Shown here one piece after another: positions 44,373 through 53,404 of a DNA stretch of 64,000 bases (position 1 is the first letter of the stretch; the number at the start of each line of letters is the position of its first letter). Location of the stretch: NCBI GenBank assembly GCA_903928895.1, contig CAIYSR010000093.1, positions 1 through 64,000 on the forward strand, read 5' to 3'. The position numbers and the translations under genes were made by a program. The stretch is from an uncultured Rhodospirillales bacterium. GTDB lineage: Bacteria > Pseudomonadota > Alphaproteobacteria > Acetobacterales > Acetobacteraceae. The notes below the pieces were generated by a model. The model was not told where the DNA came from, searched no databases, and saw only the letters and a program-made list of their open reading frames with translations.

Positions 44373-45740
44373 ATGAGTTCGAGCCTCGACCCCACCACCG
44401 ACGGCCTCCCGCCCGCGCAGCGGCGCTGGGCGATGCTCACCATCACGCTGGCAATCTCGATCTCCGTGCTCGGCAGTTCCGTCGCCAATATCGCTTTGCC
44501 GACGATCGGTCGCGACCTCGGGGTCACGCCGGCAGCCTCGGTGTGGGTGGTCAATGCGTTCCAGATCGCGGTGATGGTGGCGCTGCTGCCGTGTGCCTCG
44601 CTGGGCGACATCTATGGATATCGCCGGGTCTATGGGATCGGCCTCGTGGTATTCACCGCCGGCTCGCTCGCCTGCGCGTTGGCACATTCGCTTCCGCTGA
44701 TGATCGTCGCCCGGGTGATCCAGGGGCTCGGCGGCGCCGGGCTGATGAGCGTCAACACTGCGCTGGTGCGCTACATTTTTCCCCGCGCGGAACTCGGTCG
44801 TGGCATGGGGTTCAACACCCTGATCGTCGCCTGCTCCTCCGCGCTCGGCCCCTCGGTTGCGGCGGCGGTGCTGTCGCTGGGGGCGTGGCCGTGGCTGTTC
44901 GCGATGAATGTGCCGGTCGGGCTTGCCGCCTTGGCGCTGCTGGGCAAGTTGCCGCTGACGCCTTGTGCCGGGCATCGCTTCGACGTGCCGAGCGCCTTCC
45001 TCAATGCTGCCTTCTTCGGCCTCGTTGTCGGCACGCTCGACGGGATCGGCCATGGCGGCGGGGTCTTGCCGGCGATCGAGTTCGTGGCGCTGCTCGTTGT
45101 GGGGTTTGTGTTCATCCGTCGGATGCTGACCGTCCCGGCGCCGATGCTGCCGATCGATCTGTTCCGTCGCCCGATCTTCGCACTTTCGGTGGCGACGTCG
45201 GTGGCGTCCTTCATTGCCCAGTCCAGTGCCTACGTCGCCATTCCGTTCCTGATGCAGAGCGTGGGCGGTCTGTCCGAAACCTCCACGGGCCTGCTGATGA
45301 CCCCGTGGCCAGCCACGATTGCGCTGCTTGCCCCGATTGCCGGCAGGTTGTCCGACCGGTTCTCGGCCGGCCTGCTCGGCGGCGCCGGCCTTGCCGTGCT
45401 GACCATGGGCTTGCTTCTGATCGGCTTCCTGCCTGCCCATGCCGCGTGGTGGGACATCGCCTGGCGCATGGCCGTCAGCGGCGCAGGTTTCGCCATTTTC
45501 CAGGCGCCGAACAATCGCCTGCTGATCAGCAGCGTGCCGCGCGAGCGCAGCGGTGCCGGCAGCGGCATGATCTCAACCTCGCGCCTGCTTGGCCAGGCGG
45601 TGGGCGCGGCGATGGTGGCGATCTGTTTCTCGTTCACCCATTCCCGAGGCGTCGCGGTCGGTGCCACCACGGCGGTGCTGACCGGGGCCGGTTTCGCGGG
45701 TATCGCCACAATACTGAGTTGCCTCCGGCTCGGAAGGTAG
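44373..45740 (+). CDS. MFS transporter, DHA2/EmrB-like (about 14 TM)
   Basis: A 455-aa major facilitator with about 14 hydrophobic helices. VLGSSVANIALPTIGRDLGV at the start and LGDIYGYRRVYGIGLV as motif A are typical of the DHA2 drug:H+ antiporters. The gene is divergent from the M20 peptidase (100 nt apart). No adaptor protein is beside it. Confidence 0.83.
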   Translation: MSSSLDPTTDGLPPAQRRWAMLTITLAISISVLGSSVANIALPTIGRDLGVTPAASVWVVNAFQIAVMVALLPCASLGDIYGYRRVYGIGLVVFTAGSLACALAHSLPLMIVARVIQGLGGAGLMSVNTALVRYIFPRAELGRGMGFNTLIVACSSALGPSVAAAVLSLGAWPWLFAMNVPVGLAALALLGKLPLTPCAGHRFDVPSAFLNAAFFGLVVGTLDGIGHGGGVLPAIEFVALLVVGFVFIRRMLTVPAPMLPIDLFRRPIFALSVATSVASFIAQSSAYVAIPFLMQSVGGLSETSTGLLMTPWPATIALLAPIAGRLSDRFSAGLLGGAGLAVLTMGLLLIGFLPAHAAWWDIAWRMAVSGAGFAIFQAPNNRLLISSVPRERSGAGSGMISTSRLLGQAVGAAMVAICFSFTHSRGVAVGATTAVLTGAGFAGIATILSCLRLGR

Positions 45741-45785
45741 GCCCTTCCCACCACCGCCGCGCACTGCTAAAGCCTCGCGAACGGT

Positions 45786-45862
45786 CGGAGCGTAGCGCAG
45801 TCTGGTAGCGCATCAGTCTGGGGGACTGAGGGTCGTGGGTTCGAATCCCGCCGCTCCGACCA
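45786..45862 (+). tRNA. tRNA-Pro (anticodon GGG)
   Basis: A full 77-nt cloverleaf: acceptor CGGAGCG/CGCTCCG, D arm GCGC/GCGC, anticodon stem TCAGT/ACTGA with loop CTGGGGG (anticodon GGG at 45820-45822), T arm GTGGG/CCCGC with TTCGAAT, discriminator A and an encoded CCA. It reads the CCC (and CCU) proline codons. Confidence 0.97.
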
Positions 45863-45936
45863 TTTGCCCCAAATCGTCATGCTGTGGGCGCCGCGCGCCG
45901 CTTGCCCCGCAGACGCAACAGGGGGATGATCGCGCC

Positions 45937-46674
45937 ATGACAGATCGCCAAAAGATTCTTGTTCTGACCGGCGCAAGCCGCGGTATCGGGCATGCCACCG
46001 GACGTATTTTTGCCGAGGCCGGCTGGCGGGTCATTACCGTCTCGCGGCAGGCGTTCTCGCCGCGCTGCCCCTGGCTCGGAGGCCCGGATGATCATCTGCA
46101 GATCGACCTCGGCGATATCTCGAGCCTGCCCCACGCCATCGCGGAGATGCAGGGTCGGCTGCCGGACGGCAAGCTCGATGCGCTGATCAACAATGCCGGG
46201 ATTTCGCCAAAGGGCACCGGCGGCACGCGCCTCGGCGTGCTGCAAAGCGAGGCCGCCACGTGGCTCGGCGTGTTCAGCGTCAACCTGTTTTCCACCGCCT
46301 TGCTCGCCCGCGGGCTGATCGACAATCTCGCCGGCGGCGGCGCTATCGTGAACGTGACCTCCATCGCGGGCTCGCGGGTGCATCCCTATGCTGGTTCCGC
46401 CTATGCCTGTTCCAAGGCCGCGCTGGCGACGCTGACCCGGGAAATGGCCAACGAGTTTGCACCTCGGGGTGTGCGCGTCAATGCAATCTCGCCGGGCGAA
46501 ATCGATACCGCCATTCTGTCACCCGGAACCCGCGAGTTTGCCGACCGCGAGGTGCCGATGCGTCGCCTCGGCCGGCCCGATGAGGTCGCCGATGCCATCT
46601 TCTATTTGTGCAGCGATCAGGCGAGCTACGTGAACGGCGCCGAACTGCACATCAACGGGGGCCAGCACGTCTGA
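45937..46674 (+). CDS. Short-chain dehydrogenase/reductase
   Basis: A 245-aa SDR. It has TGASRGIGHATG (cofactor loop, near residue 11), LINNAGIS, the catalytic Ser in VTSIAGS and YAGSAYACSKAAL with Tyr-x-x-x-Lys. Similar to FabG-type reductases, but with no fatty-acid genes nearby, the substrate is open. It starts 75 nt after tRNA-Pro. Confidence 0.9.
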   Translation: MTDRQKILVLTGASRGIGHATGRIFAEAGWRVITVSRQAFSPRCPWLGGPDDHLQIDLGDISSLPHAIAEMQGRLPDGKLDALINNAGISPKGTGGTRLGVLQSEAATWLGVFSVNLFSTALLARGLIDNLAGGGAIVNVTSIAGSRVHPYAGSAYACSKAALATLTREMANEFAPRGVRVNAISPGEIDTAILSPGTREFADREVPMRRLGRPDEVADAIFYLCSDQASYVNGAELHINGGQHV

Positions 46675-46689
46675 ACCGGCGGAGCGCCG

Positions 46690-47330
46690 TGCGGGATGGA
46701 GGGTCTGCTGCGTCTGGCCGCGCGGCAATGTTACCCGGATTTCGATGAACAGCCCTACCTCGCTCGCCACAGTGATCGTCCTGCCGTGTTGTTTCACCAC
46801 GATGTCATGGCTCAGCGACAGGCCCAGCCCGCCGCCTTCGCCGGCGGGCTTGGTGGTGAAGAAGGGTTCCAGCATCCGTGCCAGCACCGTCGAGGACAGG
46901 CCGGTGCCGTTGTCGCGGATGCAAAAGGTGACCCTGTCCTCGCGTCTCTCGGTGCCAACGGTGAGGCTGGGTGCGTCGTCCGGCTCCGCGGCTTCGGCCT
47001 TGCGCCTGGCGCCGGCATGGAAGCCGTTTGAAATAAGGTTGAGCAGCACCAGGGCCAATTCCGGCGGATAGTCGAACGGCAGCCCGCAGAACGACCCGCT
47101 GGGTGCCACCGCGTGGCGCAGGATCGTGTCAAACACTGGCTGCGTGTCGTTGGTGGTTGACGCCATCACATTCGGCACATCGATGGTGGCCTCGCGGTGT
47201 CCGAGTGGCTCGGTGATTTCTTGTTGCGGGCGGCAAGCTCACGGGTTCGGACCTCGAACTGGGCGCGCAGACGCGTGTTCTCGAGCGTCATGGCCGCGAG
47301 ATCGGACTGGAGCGTGGCCGTCCTGCTCAT
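46690..47330 (-). pseudogene. Decayed GAF-type sensor histidine kinase remnant
   Basis: On the minus strand, an ATG at 47330 opens a coiled-coil stretch (TLQSDLAAMTLENTRLRAQF...RTRELAARN). The frame is then lost near 47220-47230; the next frame continues QQEITEPLGHREATIDVPNVMASTTNDTQPVFDTILRHA, which is where a GAF domain normally begins. It then passes straight into a histidine-kinase ATPase: N box VLLNLISNGFHA, G1 IRDNGTGL, FFTTK and G2 GEGGGLGLSLSHDIV. The GAF body and the phosphoacceptor (HisKA) domain are missing. The last frame has no proper stop before it enters the SDR gene, ending antisense at 46519. It is therefore a frameshifted, internally deleted relic, not a working kinase. End points are approximate. 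Confidence 0.75.
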
Positions 47331-47514
47331 TCCCGCTCCCTTGCTATCCGGCGGCGCGCTCCGGTGATGTCATCCGCCGCGCATTCTGCCGGTCGTCTCA
47401 AGGTCGGCCTTCGCCCGGGGGGCGGGAGAGCACACGGCCGTCCGACTACGGATTGGTACCCGAGAAGATGAAAAAACTGTGCGTTAGGAGACGAGCATCG
47501 ATATTCGTGTGAGG

Positions 47515-48393
47515 TTACTTCGCCCGAGGATCAAGCGCGTCACGCAGCCCGTCGCCCACAAGATTGAAGCTGAGCACAGCGAAGAAGATCGCGGCCCCTG
47601 GAAACACCGCGAGCCATGGCGCCTGGGTCAGGAAGCGCTGCGCCGAATTCAGCATCGAGCCCCAGGAGGGGGAGGGCGGCTGCTGGCCAAGACCGAGGAA
47701 GGACAGCGAGGCCTCGGCGATGATGGCTGCTGCGACGGCGAGTGTCGCTTGAACCATCACCGGGGGGACGATGTTGGGCAGGATGTGCCGCGCCGCCACC
47801 CGCCATGCCGGGTTGCCCAGGGCGCGGGCGGCCTCGACGTAGTCGTTTGTCGCGGCATCGATGGTGGCGCCACGTGAGATGCGGACGAAGACCGGTGCGG
47901 CGGTGACACCGATCGCGATCATCGCGTTCTGCAGCGATGGGCCGAGGAAGGCGGCCATGGCGATGGCGAGGATGAGGAAGGGGCAGGCAAGCATCGCATC
48001 GACGATGCGGCCGACCAGGGTGTCGGTCCAGCCGCCGGCGAAGCCCGCGATGAGGCCGACGGGGACGCCGATGCCGGCGGCAATGGTGACGGAGATGACG
48101 CCAGCGGTCATTGAGGCGCGGGCGCCGAAGATGACGCGGCTCAGCACGTCGCGGCCGTTTTCGTCGGTGCCCATCCAATGCGCCCAGGAGGGCGCTTTGC
48201 GGATCAGTGTCCAACTGGTCTTGATCGGGTCGAACGGCGCGACCCAGGGGGCGAAGGCGGCGGCGATGATGAACAGGGCGACGACGATCAACGCCGCCAC
48301 CGCCGCCGGGCGCTGGCAGAAGCGGCGCCAGGCGAGCCGGGCTGGGCTGGCGGGGGCGGCGAGACCGCGCGGGTTTGCGACGGTTGCGCTCAT
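47515..48393 (-). CDS. Peptide/nickel-type ABC permease (DppC-like)
   Basis: A 292-aa inner-membrane permease with an N-terminal helix (AALIVVALFIIAAAFAPWVAPFDP) and the family phrase HWMGTDENGRDVLSRVIFGARAS. The EAA-like loop is near EAARALGNPAWRVAARHILPN. It overlaps the DppB-like gene by 4 nt. No ABC ATPase follows downstream. Confidence 0.88.
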   Translation of the reverse strand: MSATVANPRGLAAPASPARLAWRRFCQRPAAVAALIVVALFIIAAAFAPWVAPFDPIKTSWTLIRKAPSWAHWMGTDENGRDVLSRVIFGARASMTAGVISVTIAAGIGVPVGLIAGFAGGWTDTLVGRIVDAMLACPFLILAIAMAAFLGPSLQNAMIAIGVTAAPVFVRISRGATIDAATNDYVEAARALGNPAWRVAARHILPNIVPPVMVQATLAVAAAIIAEASLSFLGLGQQPPSPSWGSMLNSAQRFLTQAPWLAVFPGAAIFFAVLSFNLVGDGLRDALDPRAK

Positions 48394-49334
48394 GCGCCGC
48401 GCAGCCGGGGATTGATCAACACGTACAGCACATCCGCGATCAGGTTGAGGGAGACATAGACGGTGGCAGTGACCAGCACGACGCCCTGCACCACGGGATA
48501 GTCGCGGTTGAATACGGCGTCGACGATGAGCTTGCCGAAGCCTGGGACCGAGAAGACCTGCTCAGTCAGCACTGCGCCGGAAAGCAGGGTGCCGAGTTCC
48601 AGCGCGCCGAGGGTGACGACAGGGACGAGGGCATTGCGCAAGGCGTGACGCAGCACGACGACCCATTCGGTCAGCCCCTTGGCCCGAGCGGTGCGGACAT
48701 AGTCCTGTTCGAGCGCGGTGAGCATGGCCGAGCGGGTGTGGCGCATCAGCACGGCGGCGATTGCATTGCCAAGGACGAAGGCGGGCATGATGGTGGTGGC
48801 AAGGGATTGCCGCCAGTCCTCACCGAGCGGAACATAGCCCGAGGGCGGCAGCCAGCCCAGTTGCACCGAGATCAACAGGATCAGCATGATGCCGAGCCAG
48901 AAATTTGGCGTGGAGAGGCCGGCGAGGCCGATGCCGTTGGCCAGATAGTCGAGGAAGCCGTTCTTGTTGACCGCCGAGATGATGCCCATCGGCACGCCGA
49001 TCGAGACGGCGATGATGAAGGCCATGGTGCCGAGTTGCAGCGTCACCGGCAGCTTCTGCCCGATCAGCATGGCGACCGGCTGGCGGATGCGCCAGGAGAA
49101 GCCGAAATCCCCGGTCAAGACATTGCCGATCCAGTGAAAATACTGGATCACCAGCGGCCGGTCGAGCCATAGCTCGGCGCGAATCTGCGCCAGCACCTGC
49201 GGATCGCGTTCCTCCCCCGCCAGCACGAGGGCCGGATCGCCCGGCATGAGCTGTTGCAGGCAGAACACATAGATGCTCACCAGCAGCAGCGTCGGGATGA
49301 CCTGGAGGATGCGAATGCCGAGATGACCGCGCAC
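48390..49334 (-). CDS. Peptide/nickel-type ABC permease (DppB-like)
   Basis: A 314-aa permease with about six helices; starts near LGIRILQVIPTLLLVSIYVFCLQQLMPGDPA, with the family loop YVRTARAKGLTEWVVVLRHALRNALVPV. It forms the channel with the DppC-like protein. It begins 10 nt after the binding-protein gene. Confidence 0.88.
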   Translation of the reverse strand: MRGHLGIRILQVIPTLLLVSIYVFCLQQLMPGDPALVLAGEERDPQVLAQIRAELWLDRPLVIQYFHWIGNVLTGDFGFSWRIRQPVAMLIGQKLPVTLQLGTMAFIIAVSIGVPMGIISAVNKNGFLDYLANGIGLAGLSTPNFWLGIMLILLISVQLGWLPPSGYVPLGEDWRQSLATTIMPAFVLGNAIAAVLMRHTRSAMLTALEQDYVRTARAKGLTEWVVVLRHALRNALVPVVTLGALELGTLLSGAVLTEQVFSVPGFGKLIVDAVFNRDYPVVQGVVLVTATVYVSLNLIADVLYVLINPRLRGA

Positions 49335-49344
49335 AAGTGTGTCC

Positions 49345-50859
49345 CTACTTCGCGAGCGTGATGCCCTGCGGGCGGATCATGCCATCGGCGATCGGGATGT
49401 AGCCGTCCACCCTGGTGCTCATGCCGGTGATCCACTTGTTGATGTAGAGATACATCAGCGGCACATCGGTCATATGCGCCACGGCGATCTTGCCGTAGAG
49501 CGCCTGACGGGCCTTCACGTCCGTCACGGCGCGGGCCTCATCGAGCCAGGCGTCAACCTCCTTGCTCGAATAGCCGGCCACGTTGAGTGGCGCGCCCGTG
49601 TGCAGGAAGTTGAAGAGGTTGCCGTCGGCATCGGCCCGGCCCGACCAGCCGATGAGGTGGGCGGCGAAGTCACCACGGTCATCGGCGTCGAGCGAGGCGG
49701 CGAACTCCATGGCGCGGACTTTGACATCGAACCCGGCCTCGGCGGCCATCGACTGGAGGACTTCACCGGTCTGGACCTGGTCGGCCGAGTTGGTGACGGT
49801 GAGATCGACCACAACCGGCAGCTTCGCGCCGGACTGGGCGAGCAGGGCCTTGGCCTTGGCGACATCGCGCGCCGGCGCCGGCACGTCGGAGGCGTAGAAC
49901 GGGCTGGCCTCCGGGATCGCCTGAGCCGAGGGGGTGTACATCCCTGCATAGACAACCTGCACGAGGGCGGCGCGGTCGATGGCGAGATTGAAGGCCTGGC
50001 GGACCAGGGCGGACTGACCCAGCGGCGTTTTAGCGCGCTCGCCATGGCCGACATTGAACGTGATACCCTGGTAGCCGAGCCCGTCATACACGGCGAGCTT
50101 GAGTTTGGGGTTCTTCTTCACTGCGTCCACGTCGGTGGGCGTGATGCGCTCGGCGATGTCGAGGGCGCCGGCCTGGAGGTTGGCGAGGCGGACTGAGGGG
50201 TCGACCACGGTGCGGTAGATGATGCGGCCGAGCTTGATCGCGTCCTTGTTCCAGTAGCCGTCGAAGCGATCGAGGGTGATGTGGTCCTGGGCGACGCGCT
50301 CGACGAACTTGAAGGGGCCGGCGCAGACCGGCTTGAGCGAGAAATCCTTGCCCGCCGCCTCGGCCGCCTTGGACGAGACGATCATGCCGGCCCGGTCGGT
50401 CAGTGCGGCGAGGAACGGGGCGGTGGGGGTTTTCAGCACCATCCGAACGGTGAGTGGATCAACGATTTCCACGCGGTCGAGGGTGGATATCTCGCCGCGC
50501 CGGGCACTGCCCTGCATATTTAAGTGGCGTTCCATGCTGTATTTCACGGCAGCGGCGTCGACCTCGGTGCCGTCGTGGAACTTCATCCCCGGGCGCAGCT
50601 TGAACACCAGGGTCTTGCTGTCCGCCCATTCGTAGCCTTGCGCGAGTTGCGGCACGACATTGAGCCTGGCGTCGAGGTCGACCAGCTTGTCGCACAGCCC
50701 GCCGAAGACGATCCGGCCGACGAAGCTGCGGCCCAGCGTGGGATCGAGCGCGTCGGCGTCATCGGCGAGGCCGATGCGCAGCGTGGGCAGGTCCTGGGCG
50801 GCAAGCGGCGTGGCGAACACGCCCGCCATCAACGCGGCGGCAAGAATGGGTCGGCGCAT
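49345..50859 (-). CDS. ABC transporter substrate-binding protein, SBP_bac_5 (DppA-like)
   Basis: A 504-aa periplasmic protein with a Sec signal (MRRPILAAALMAGVFATPLAAQ, cut near residue 21). The mature part shows LRIGLADDADALDPTLGRSFVGRIVFGGLCDKLVDLD, as in dipeptide, glutathione or nickel binders. Ligand unknown. It is first of three genes; an open extension upstream of the ATG at 50859 is not protein-like. Confidence 0.88.
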   Translation of the reverse strand: MRRPILAAALMAGVFATPLAAQDLPTLRIGLADDADALDPTLGRSFVGRIVFGGLCDKLVDLDARLNVVPQLAQGYEWADSKTLVFKLRPGMKFHDGTEVDAAAVKYSMERHLNMQGSARRGEISTLDRVEIVDPLTVRMVLKTPTAPFLAALTDRAGMIVSSKAAEAAGKDFSLKPVCAGPFKFVERVAQDHITLDRFDGYWNKDAIKLGRIIYRTVVDPSVRLANLQAGALDIAERITPTDVDAVKKNPKLKLAVYDGLGYQGITFNVGHGERAKTPLGQSALVRQAFNLAIDRAALVQVVYAGMYTPSAQAIPEASPFYASDVPAPARDVAKAKALLAQSGAKLPVVVDLTVTNSADQVQTGEVLQSMAAEAGFDVKVRAMEFAASLDADDRGDFAAHLIGWSGRADADGNLFNFLHTGAPLNVAGYSSKEVDAWLDEARAVTDVKARQALYGKIAVAHMTDVPLMYLYINKWITGMSTRVDGYIPIADGMIRPQGITLAK

Positions 50860-51097
50860 GGCAGGAATCCTCTTGGTGGTCGGACAATGGCGCTTATGTG
50901 ACACCGGACGGTATGGCGGCAAGGCGAGACAAAGCAAATTTCGCGCCGCTGTCGCCGGCGCGCGGCGGCGGTTGCGGCATCGTGGGCGCGCAAGGGACAA
51001 ATCAGGCGGCGATGTGAGCCGTTTTGCCGTTCCGCCGCAACCCTTGCCCGCAGGCACGGCTGGTTTGCAGGCGCGAGGAGAGCGCCTAGTCTGGGCC

Positions 51098-53209
51098 ATG
51101 CTCGCGCGCGCTCCCGTCCAGACCGACCTTGTGCTGCTCGGTGCCGGCCATGCCCATGCCGAGGTGTTGCGCCAGGCGGCGATGCATCCGCAGCCCGGGG
51201 TGCGGCTCACGCTGATCGCCCGCGAGGCGGACACACCCTATTCCGGGATGTTGCCCGGGCTCATACGGGGCGAATATGCGCATGCCGAGGCCCATCTCGA
51301 TTGCGCCCGGCTTGCTGTTGCCGCGGGGGCGCGTCTCGTGCTCGACGAGGCGACCAGACTTGACCTCTCTTCCCGCGCGATTGGGTTCCGGGAGCGTCCC
51401 GATATCGGGTATGATGTCCTCTCGATCGACGTCGGTGGGCAGCCCGCGGCCGGCACCGGCGGCACCCCGGTGAAACCGATCGGGCGGTTCCTCGCCCGCC
51501 TCGATGTCCTTGAAGCCCGCATCGGCAAGGGAGCCCGGATCGCGGTGATCGGCGGCGGTGCCAGTGGTGTCGAACTTGCCATCGCGCTGGCGGTGCGTCT
51601 GGCGCGGCGCGCGCGCATCCTGCTGATCAGTGCAAAGTCTGCGCCCCTCGCCGGCACTCCGATGCGGGTGCGTCGCGCGGCCGCGCAGGCCCTCTCCTCC
51701 GCCGGGATCGAGGTTTACCACAATGTCCGTGCGACCCATTTTGTCGATGGCCAGCTCCATCTGACGGACGGCACGGTTGTTGCGGTCGAGGAGGCGCTCT
51801 GGGCGACGGGCGTCCACGGACCTGGTTTCCTGGCGCAGAGTGGGCTCGTCTGTGATGCCGCCGGCTGCGTCCGCGTTGCCGCCACCCTGCAAAGCATCAG
51901 TCATCCCGGGGTTTTTGCTGCAGGGGACTGCGCCTCCGTTGATGGTGCGCCGCGGCCGAAGGCGGGGGTATGGGCGGTCCGGGCCGGCGCGCCTTTGGCC
52001 GAGAATCTGCGCCGCGCGGCGGCGGGGCGTTCGTTGCTGCCCTGGCGGCCGCAGCGCAATGCGCTCGCCATACTCGGCTTGGGAGGGGGCAGGGCGGTTG
52101 CGTGGCGCGGCGAGTTGGCCGTTGCCGGACGGCTGGTGGCGCGATGGAAATCCCGCATCGATCGCCGCTGGATGGCGATGTATCAGGCGCTGCGACCGAT
52201 GCCGATGGACCCCGATGAGGCGCGCTGCGGGGGCTGCGGGGGCAAGATCGGGCCGGATGCGCTGCGCGCGGCGCTCGCCGGCCTGGCACCTGCGCCCCGG
52301 GGAGACATACCGGTCGGGCTCGCAGCCGCCGACGACGCCGCCGTCGCTATCCCGCCGCCGGGGATGGCGGTGGTGCAGAGCGTCGACCACTTCCGCGCCT
52401 TTGTCGACGACCCCTATGTATTCGGCCGGATCGCCGCCGCGCATGCGCTGTCCGACCTGCACGCGATGGGCGCGACGCCGTGGACGGCGCTCGCGATCGC
52501 CACCGTTCCGTTCATGCGCGGCCGCAAGATGCAGGACGATCTAACCGCGATGATGCGCGGTGCCAACGAAATTCTTGCGGCCGACGGGTGTGCCCTGGTC
52601 GGCGGCCATAGTGGCGAGGGCATGGAGGCGGCGCTTGGGTTCGCCGTGACCGGTCTGGCCGATCCGGCCGCGATCTGGCGCAAATCGGGCCTGCGTTCCG
52701 GTGACACGCTCATTCTGACCAAGCCGCTCGGCACCGGGCTCGTCCTTGCCGCGCAGATGCGCGGGGAAGCCCGCGCGGTGTGGTTGCAGGCGGCGATCAC
52801 CTCGATGAGCCGCAGCAATGCCGCGGCGGTGGCCATCATGCGGGTCCATGGGGTGACGGCTTGCACCGATGTGACGGGTTTCGGCCTTGGCGGACACCTC
52901 GGTGAAATGCTGCGGGCCTCGGGCCTCGCGGCCAGCATTGACGTGGCGGGGCTTCCGGCTCTGCCGGGCGCGCGTGAGATTGCTGCCGCGGGTATCGAGT
53001 CCAGCCTGGCGCCGGCCAACCGTGCCGCCCTGGATGTGCCGCAGGGCATGGACCTTTCGCTCTTGGCGGATCCGCAGACCTCCGGCGGCCTTCTCGCCGG
53101 GGTTCCCGACGGCGCGGCCTGCCTGGCCGCCCTGCGCGCCGCGGGCGTCGACGCGGCGGTGGTGGGCCACGTCACCCCCGGCATTCCCGGCCAACTCCAC
53201 AACAGATAG
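51098..53209 (+). CDS. selD: FAD/NAD(P) oxidoreductase fused to selenophosphate synthase SelD
   Basis: A 703-aa two-part protein. Residues 1 to ~365 are an NDH-2-like flavoprotein with dinucleotide loops LVLLGAGHAHAEVL (11-24) and IAVIGGGASGVELA (148-161) and FAAGDCAS. From ~372 to the end is SelD: RCGGCGGKIGP holds Cys380 and Lys383, which line up with catalytic Cys17 and Lys20 of the E. coli enzyme (its second Cys is Gly here), followed by AADDAAV and CTDVTGFGLGGHLGEML. SelD makes selenophosphate from selenide and ATP for selenocysteine or selenouridine. The fused flavoprotein may supply or handle selenide. Such fusions are known in bacteria. No other selenium gene is in the window. Confidence 0.88.
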   Translation: MLARAPVQTDLVLLGAGHAHAEVLRQAAMHPQPGVRLTLIAREADTPYSGMLPGLIRGEYAHAEAHLDCARLAVAAGARLVLDEATRLDLSSRAIGFRERPDIGYDVLSIDVGGQPAAGTGGTPVKPIGRFLARLDVLEARIGKGARIAVIGGGASGVELAIALAVRLARRARILLISAKSAPLAGTPMRVRRAAAQALSSAGIEVYHNVRATHFVDGQLHLTDGTVVAVEEALWATGVHGPGFLAQSGLVCDAAGCVRVAATLQSISHPGVFAAGDCASVDGAPRPKAGVWAVRAGAPLAENLRRAAAGRSLLPWRPQRNALAILGLGGGRAVAWRGELAVAGRLVARWKSRIDRRWMAMYQALRPMPMDPDEARCGGCGGKIGPDALRAALAGLAPAPRGDIPVGLAAADDAAVAIPPPGMAVVQSVDHFRAFVDDPYVFGRIAAAHALSDLHAMGATPWTALAIATVPFMRGRKMQDDLTAMMRGANEILAADGCALVGGHSGEGMEAALGFAVTGLADPAAIWRKSGLRSGDTLILTKPLGTGLVLAAQMRGEARAVWLQAAITSMSRSNAAAVAIMRVHGVTACTDVTGFGLGGHLGEMLRASGLAASIDVAGLPALPGAREIAAAGIESSLAPANRAALDVPQGMDLSLLADPQTSGGLLAGVPDGAACLAALRAAGVDAAVVGHVTPGIPGQLHNR

Positions 53210-53210
53210 G

Positions 53211-53241
53211 AGTTTTTTGCTTCTTTTTTACAAAAAAGAAG
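53211..53241 (+). repeat. T-tract/A-tract hairpin repeat, copy 4
   Basis: AG, six T, GCTTC, six T, AC, six A, GAAG begins 1 nt after the selD stop codon. The stem CTTC-T6/A6-GAAG is followed by ACCCTTCCC, like the CCTTnCC tail beside other copies. Probably ends selD transcription; ffh begins 163 nt further on. Confidence 0.8.
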
Positions 53242-53404
53242 ACCCTTCCCTGCGTCGCTCGGGAAAGCGAGCGGTATCCCTTCTCGCATGCCTGATCCGG
53301 AGCTTGACACGGGTGGCGGCGGAGGATCATACGACCGCTTAGGTCAGTCCGCCGCTCCGCGAGGGTTCGCGCAGCGGCGCGAATTGCATTGAGAGGTTCG
53401 ACGC

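Noticed and set aside
45187-45440. Minus-strand His/Gln/Arg-rich frame opposite the DHA2 transporter
   Set aside because: Shadow of a clear membrane protein; no domain or ribosome site.
46519-47178. A functional 219-aa kinase-like protein
   Set aside because: Its last ~60 residues are antisense to the SDR gene, it lacks the phosphoacceptor domain, and the adjoining coiled coil lies in another frame; decay is the better reading.
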